Assembly (NCBI GenBank): GCA_003427395.1
Contig: BFEA01000289.1
Coordinates: 1,383,610-1,404,074 of the forward strand
Origin: Chara braunii
Lineage: Eukaryota > Streptophyta > Charophyceae > Charales > Characeae
Direction of reading: 5' to 3'
DNA: 20,465 bases
The notes under the pieces: model-generated
The model's input: only the letters and a program-made list of their open reading frames with translations
What the model was told of the DNA's origin: nothing
Databases searched by the model: none
Part shown: positions 16,799 through 20,465 of the stretch, one piece after another
How positions within the stretch are numbered: the first letter of the stretch is position 1
Layout: each line of letters starts with the position of its first letter
Translations under genes and position numbers: made by a program

Positions 16799-18162
16799 CT
16801 AAATCTAATGCAGAATACATCCCTACTAAATTAAGGCGTTCTCATCATGAAAGCACATATAGGAATCTATTCAGAACAACGACGTTACCGAAGAGAGTCT
16901 TTAAATAAATATCCACCTAAAATAAAACATAAATATTTACTTACAAATCCCTCAAATCATAACTCAGGCACTAACCACTTATGGTTTTTATTATCAAGGA
17001 AGGACACAATACACGTATGTCGTATAGGCGACTACTCCAAACATGAATCCAAAATGCAGTACAACCCATGATGAATAATATATACTTACAACAATAATCA
17101 CAACATAATAAGCACAACTTATTGGCAAGGGTTGTAACTGAAGATTGCGGCAAAGTTTATAAATAACAGCATGACGTCAGCTCAACTGCCAGTCATATAA
17201 CAAGATAACTCTCAATAACGTATTTCCCTATTCTATAAGGCAGAAGTAGGACTAGCAACAAGTAAATAACATGATACAATTATTACCCCTTCAACTCTCA
17301 AGCGAAGCATATATTACATAGGGGCGGTGTAATCCTCACAGGATAACATCTTGACTCCTGAGCCCCACTCTAAAGATCAAACCTCACCACATCCCTTTCT
17401 GATTCCAGTGCTTGCACCTCACCGACCCTATCATGGTCAAATGGACAACCCCATCCATACTTATCAAGGCAACGATGAGCGAATTCGCACCTTTACAAAT
17501 ATGGTGGCCCTACTTAACGGGAGACGAGCCTAGGTCGCTACTCCAGACCCGCTCTCACTAAGCAGTAGCTGTTCCACTTGGCCATCATAGTTTCGGTAAG
17601 GTAGCAAGCCCCTTCCTCTCCTCTCAATCGATAGTGTGGTTACTCTCCTATCCTAGGAAAGTTAACAACACCCCACTAATGGACTAGGAATATAATTCCG
17701 GCGTGGGTCTCACTATTATTCTTGAGAATGATAACTGCTTCCTTGAGCCTTAACAAGGGAGTAACAACTTGAGAATGCACTTCCACTGAGGACAACCATA
17801 CACGCTGGCTTACTCCCTTGAGGAAGAACCACCTTCCCCAGGAGTGAGTCACCCCATTCACCTCTGGTCCCATGCCAGATGTGGGTTTCATGCAAAGTCT
17901 ATGTCCCCTCTGAAAGGCAATCCATACATACGTCATCAATCAAATATCAAACAAAATACAAAAAAACGCATATTTGGCACCAATCAAATAACACCGTCAT
18001 AGAAACGAACAAATAGATATATATTACTTATACTTTAGAACATAAGCCTCTCTTCGGGTTAGCCACACCATCAATCAAATAACCACTACTTCTTTAACTT
18101 TATCGATAGCTACAACTGGACAATCTCCAAGTGACTCACCCCATCGCCAACTGATACTATAA
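16799..18162. other. AT-rich sequence without recognised genes
   Basis: An 87-codon minus-strand frame (17676-17939) shows no domain. ACTCC/GGAGT with inner GGAAG/CTTCC forms a hairpin near 17813-17846. Otherwise nothing supported. Confidence 0.45.
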
Positions 18163-18196
18163 ATGAATCTAGGTACGAGATTCATCGCAGTACCTA
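18163..18196. repeat. Two overlapping, mutually exclusive hairpins
   Basis: ATGAATCT (18163-18170) pairs perfectly with AGATTCAT (18178-18185). Its loop plus one stem base, TAGGTAC (18170-18176), can instead pair with GTACCTA (18190-18196). Confidence 0.65.
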
Positions 18197-18365
18197 TTAC
18201 ACCATAATTCAGTCTGAGCTCAAGGAAAGACCTTTGCAATCAAACCCCTCACTTCGCACACATCAGTCACCCCCTCACTCATGTCGCTCACGTACTAGAA
18301 ACCTCCTCTAAAGCGACACTTTACTGACCAGGGGGAGACGCCTCAACTTAATGTTTTTACATCCC

Positions 18366-18417
18366 AAGCAAGCCTAGCACATAACTTACATAATAAGTCA
18401 CTAGCCTCGGCTTGCTT
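18366..18417. repeat. Three-tier hairpin
   Basis: AAGCAAGCC (18366-18374) pairs perfectly with GGCTTGCTT (18409-18417). Inside it TAG/CTA pair, and innermost ACTTA-CATAA-TAAGT (18384-18398) forms the cap. The build resembles the 11840-11882 hairpin. Confidence 0.7.
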
Positions 18418-20304
18418 CGGTGATAGACATACCCAACAATGCGGATGCTGCCTTAACTCAACCACGGCCGCATTAGATACATCACATATCGCCCAATTAT
18501 CAAAAGATACTTAAGATGACTAGGTGCTCGTTGAGACCACTATTATATGCGTCATAATACTTAAGTGTATAGCCAAACACTTCCTTCCTCAAGTAAATTG
18601 CGCACACACTGATAATCAACGCTTACCATTCCTAGGCCACAGTTTTTAAGATATCCCCAACGATAGTCAAGGCATCAAGCAATCAACCATATATGTCCAA
18701 AGAAAGCTTCTCCTTTTGCCTAGTTCTAACTTTCTCATACCCGGATGTCGTTCCACCAGGGAAAACGGCAGACAACCGTTATCCCCGGCAACGGTGCCAC
18801 CTGTCGAGCGCATCGGTTCGGCACCGCACAGGGCAATGCGGGACCCTCCCGGCCGCGTCACGCAGGAGTTGGTTTAAATCCTTCGTCGCAAATGCATATG
18901 GAGCTTTTGCAAGCCGCTCCGGCCGAGTCCGCCAGCCATACCTCTCGCGAGCCCCTACGACAGGATAGGGCCTACGTGAGGCACGACTTACCTTCACCTT
19001 ACGGGAGCTGTCACCTCCCTTCGGTGGGCGTATCCCCGCCGAGCTACCAGTCCACAGTACGAAAGCTAATCAGCTGCAATCGCAGAGGTGGACCAGCCGA
19101 GGGCGTTTCTCATTCGCTGTAGCATAGGGGGTACGCGCGGTAGTACGCCTCTATCGAACTCGCACGCGAACCGGCATCTTGGGGGGCTGAGGTCCCAAGC
19201 GCGACTCGTCGCCGGTCAACTAGGACATATCCCACACGCCACGCGCACACCACTATAAAGAACATAAAAATAAAAACACATGCATATATACAAACATATA
19301 CAAAACGACAGAGGACAAACAACACGACAACACTCCTAGTTCCTTAGTAGCCATCCCATAACTTTCCGATGCAGAAATCGGATAGGCGTTGTGCGCAAAA
19401 CTTTGTATAAAACCGCGCGGACGCAGGGCTAACTCGTATCGATTTGCAATGCAAGTGTACGCAAGCGATCGCAATGATGGCATACTATGTAGTACCCATA
19501 CTCATGCGGTCCTCGTTAATCTCGAGGGCCACATTCAACACTCAAGTGTCGGCTGACATGCGCCTTGAGGGTTAATCTCTCGACGTTGGACAACCGCCAA
19601 GTGCGGTTGAGAACCACACCCTCTTCTGCACCCTGCGNAGAGTGGGTGGTACACAGGTTCATACCTATGGTGGCAATCGTCTCTTATTGCCCTGGAGACC
19701 AGCTCCATCNTCTAGGGCCTNGGGANAAGTCNAGGGGNTTGACTTTGACGACTGCCACGGACTACGACGTCCAACCATAGANATCTAAAAAGCAAAGGAT
19801 AACAGGGGATCTCCCTCTTNTCTCAACCACACNATCTGTTTAACCCTTACNCGTGGTCCCAGTAGGNCGCGCGAAACACTCAAATCATAAGTATATACAT
19901 ATGTAAATAAGGGTTATTAATATAGGACGATCACTTCTCACAGTCACAGTGGGCCTCCTCTCAGCCATATACATATGCATGTGAGCACAGACAGTNAAAT
20001 CCAAAGTCCGAATCACCAAACATACCTGCAATCANATCAAAGATCCAACCAAAAAGTCCATGCACTACANGGGGTCAACTTCAACCATTCTNTGCACTCA
20101 CACCCCTTACTTTTAGCCATACAAGNCTCACTCTTGTGCAACTCCTCAAAATAAAATACTCAGTANTTTTTCTTTAAATGGTCATTCAAATAAAGCCCGG
20201 GTGAAAACACAACAAAACATTTCAAATCACAAGGCTAAAGCCTTTAGGTTGAGTGGCAGGAGNGAATTGGAGTTGAATCGTAAACCGACGAATCGNCAAC
20301 CGNC
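18418..20304. other. No gene recognised; isolated hairpins and Ns
   Basis: A GC-rich block (18770-19250) contains CTTGGG/CCCAAG near 19178-19199 and GCGAC-TC-GTCGC near 19201-19212. Open frames here overlap on both strands without recognisable domains. Many Ns occur after 19637. Confidence 0.45.
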
Positions 20305-20323
20305 CTGTTATCAGTGATAACAG
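20305..20323. repeat. Perfect 8-bp hairpin
   Basis: CTGTTATC-AGT-GATAACAG. Sequence after it to the window end shows no recognised feature. Confidence 0.75.
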
Positions 20324-20465
20324 AAGATGNTCCTTGTAGGATCAAGCNGAATCTAGCCCAAATCCTGAATGAATCGATCAAGAAGACCTGTAACACAAGA
20401 CATGTTAATCCCCAAGCTAAATCTATACGTCCACGGAGAAAAGTCCCCATATCACGATCTCACTC

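Noticed and set aside
17676-17939. 87-codon minus-strand open frame
   Set aside because: No recognisable motif and it overlaps a hairpin; not distinguishable from chance.
18800-18881. Possible tRNA or SINE head with GGTTTAAATCC and a CACGCAGG piece resembling tRNA-Asp
   Set aside because: The anticodon stem does not pair and no clear A box is present.

Overview
The window looks like gene-poor nuclear DNA from a eukaryote. It has long GT, GA, AT, ATT and GAA microsatellites, a 26-T run, tRNA-derived repeat heads with internal Pol III promoter boxes, several tandem repeat families and scattered Ns typical of a draft assembly. Base composition is mixed, with GC-rich blocks at about 2.7-3.6 kb and 13.0-13.4 kb and AT-rich blocks at about 7.0-7.5 kb and 15.4-18.6 kb. 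I could not place the lineage. No open reading frame is convincing as an intact protein gene, and no rRNA or intact tRNA gene was recognised.

Layout. 1-95: two short hairpin repeats. 349-406: a hairpin element (minus strand) with a second copy at 10099-10156. 1412-1449: a hairpin related to an array further on. 2190-3060: pyrimidine-rich tandem repeats of roughly 140-190 bp with hairpins. 3060-4235: GC-rich DNA with isolated hairpins. 4236-4612: a tRNA-derived SINE-like element (minus). 5023-5160: GAA/GGA purine tract. 5425-6250: tandem array of about 85-bp hairpins, each followed by a GT tract. 6845-6881: a hammerhead-ribozyme-like core. 6949-7060: AT/GT microsatellites. 7926-9440: two diverged copies of a unit of about 1 kb. 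10388-11103: 71-bp tandem array. 11189-11241: hairpin plus T26. 11283-11882: cluster of long hairpins with TGTR-type loops. 13101-14051: further hairpins and two tRNA-like pieces. 14341-18420: mostly featureless sequence with occasional strong hairpins. The rest is unassigned.

The unifying observation is an unusual density of short hairpins in which, within each family, the loop is conserved while both arms of the stem differ between copies and stay complementary. This pattern recurs in at least five unrelated-looking families (loops CCAAACTTATGG, TCATCAAG, AGGMG, TGTG and TGTA/TGTT). It points either to selection on folded RNA or DNA, or to a mutational process such as template switching that keeps restoring palindromes. 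With the hammerhead-like core, this is the best candidate for an undescribed system here. All calls come from reading the sequence by eye; no search or folding program was run.
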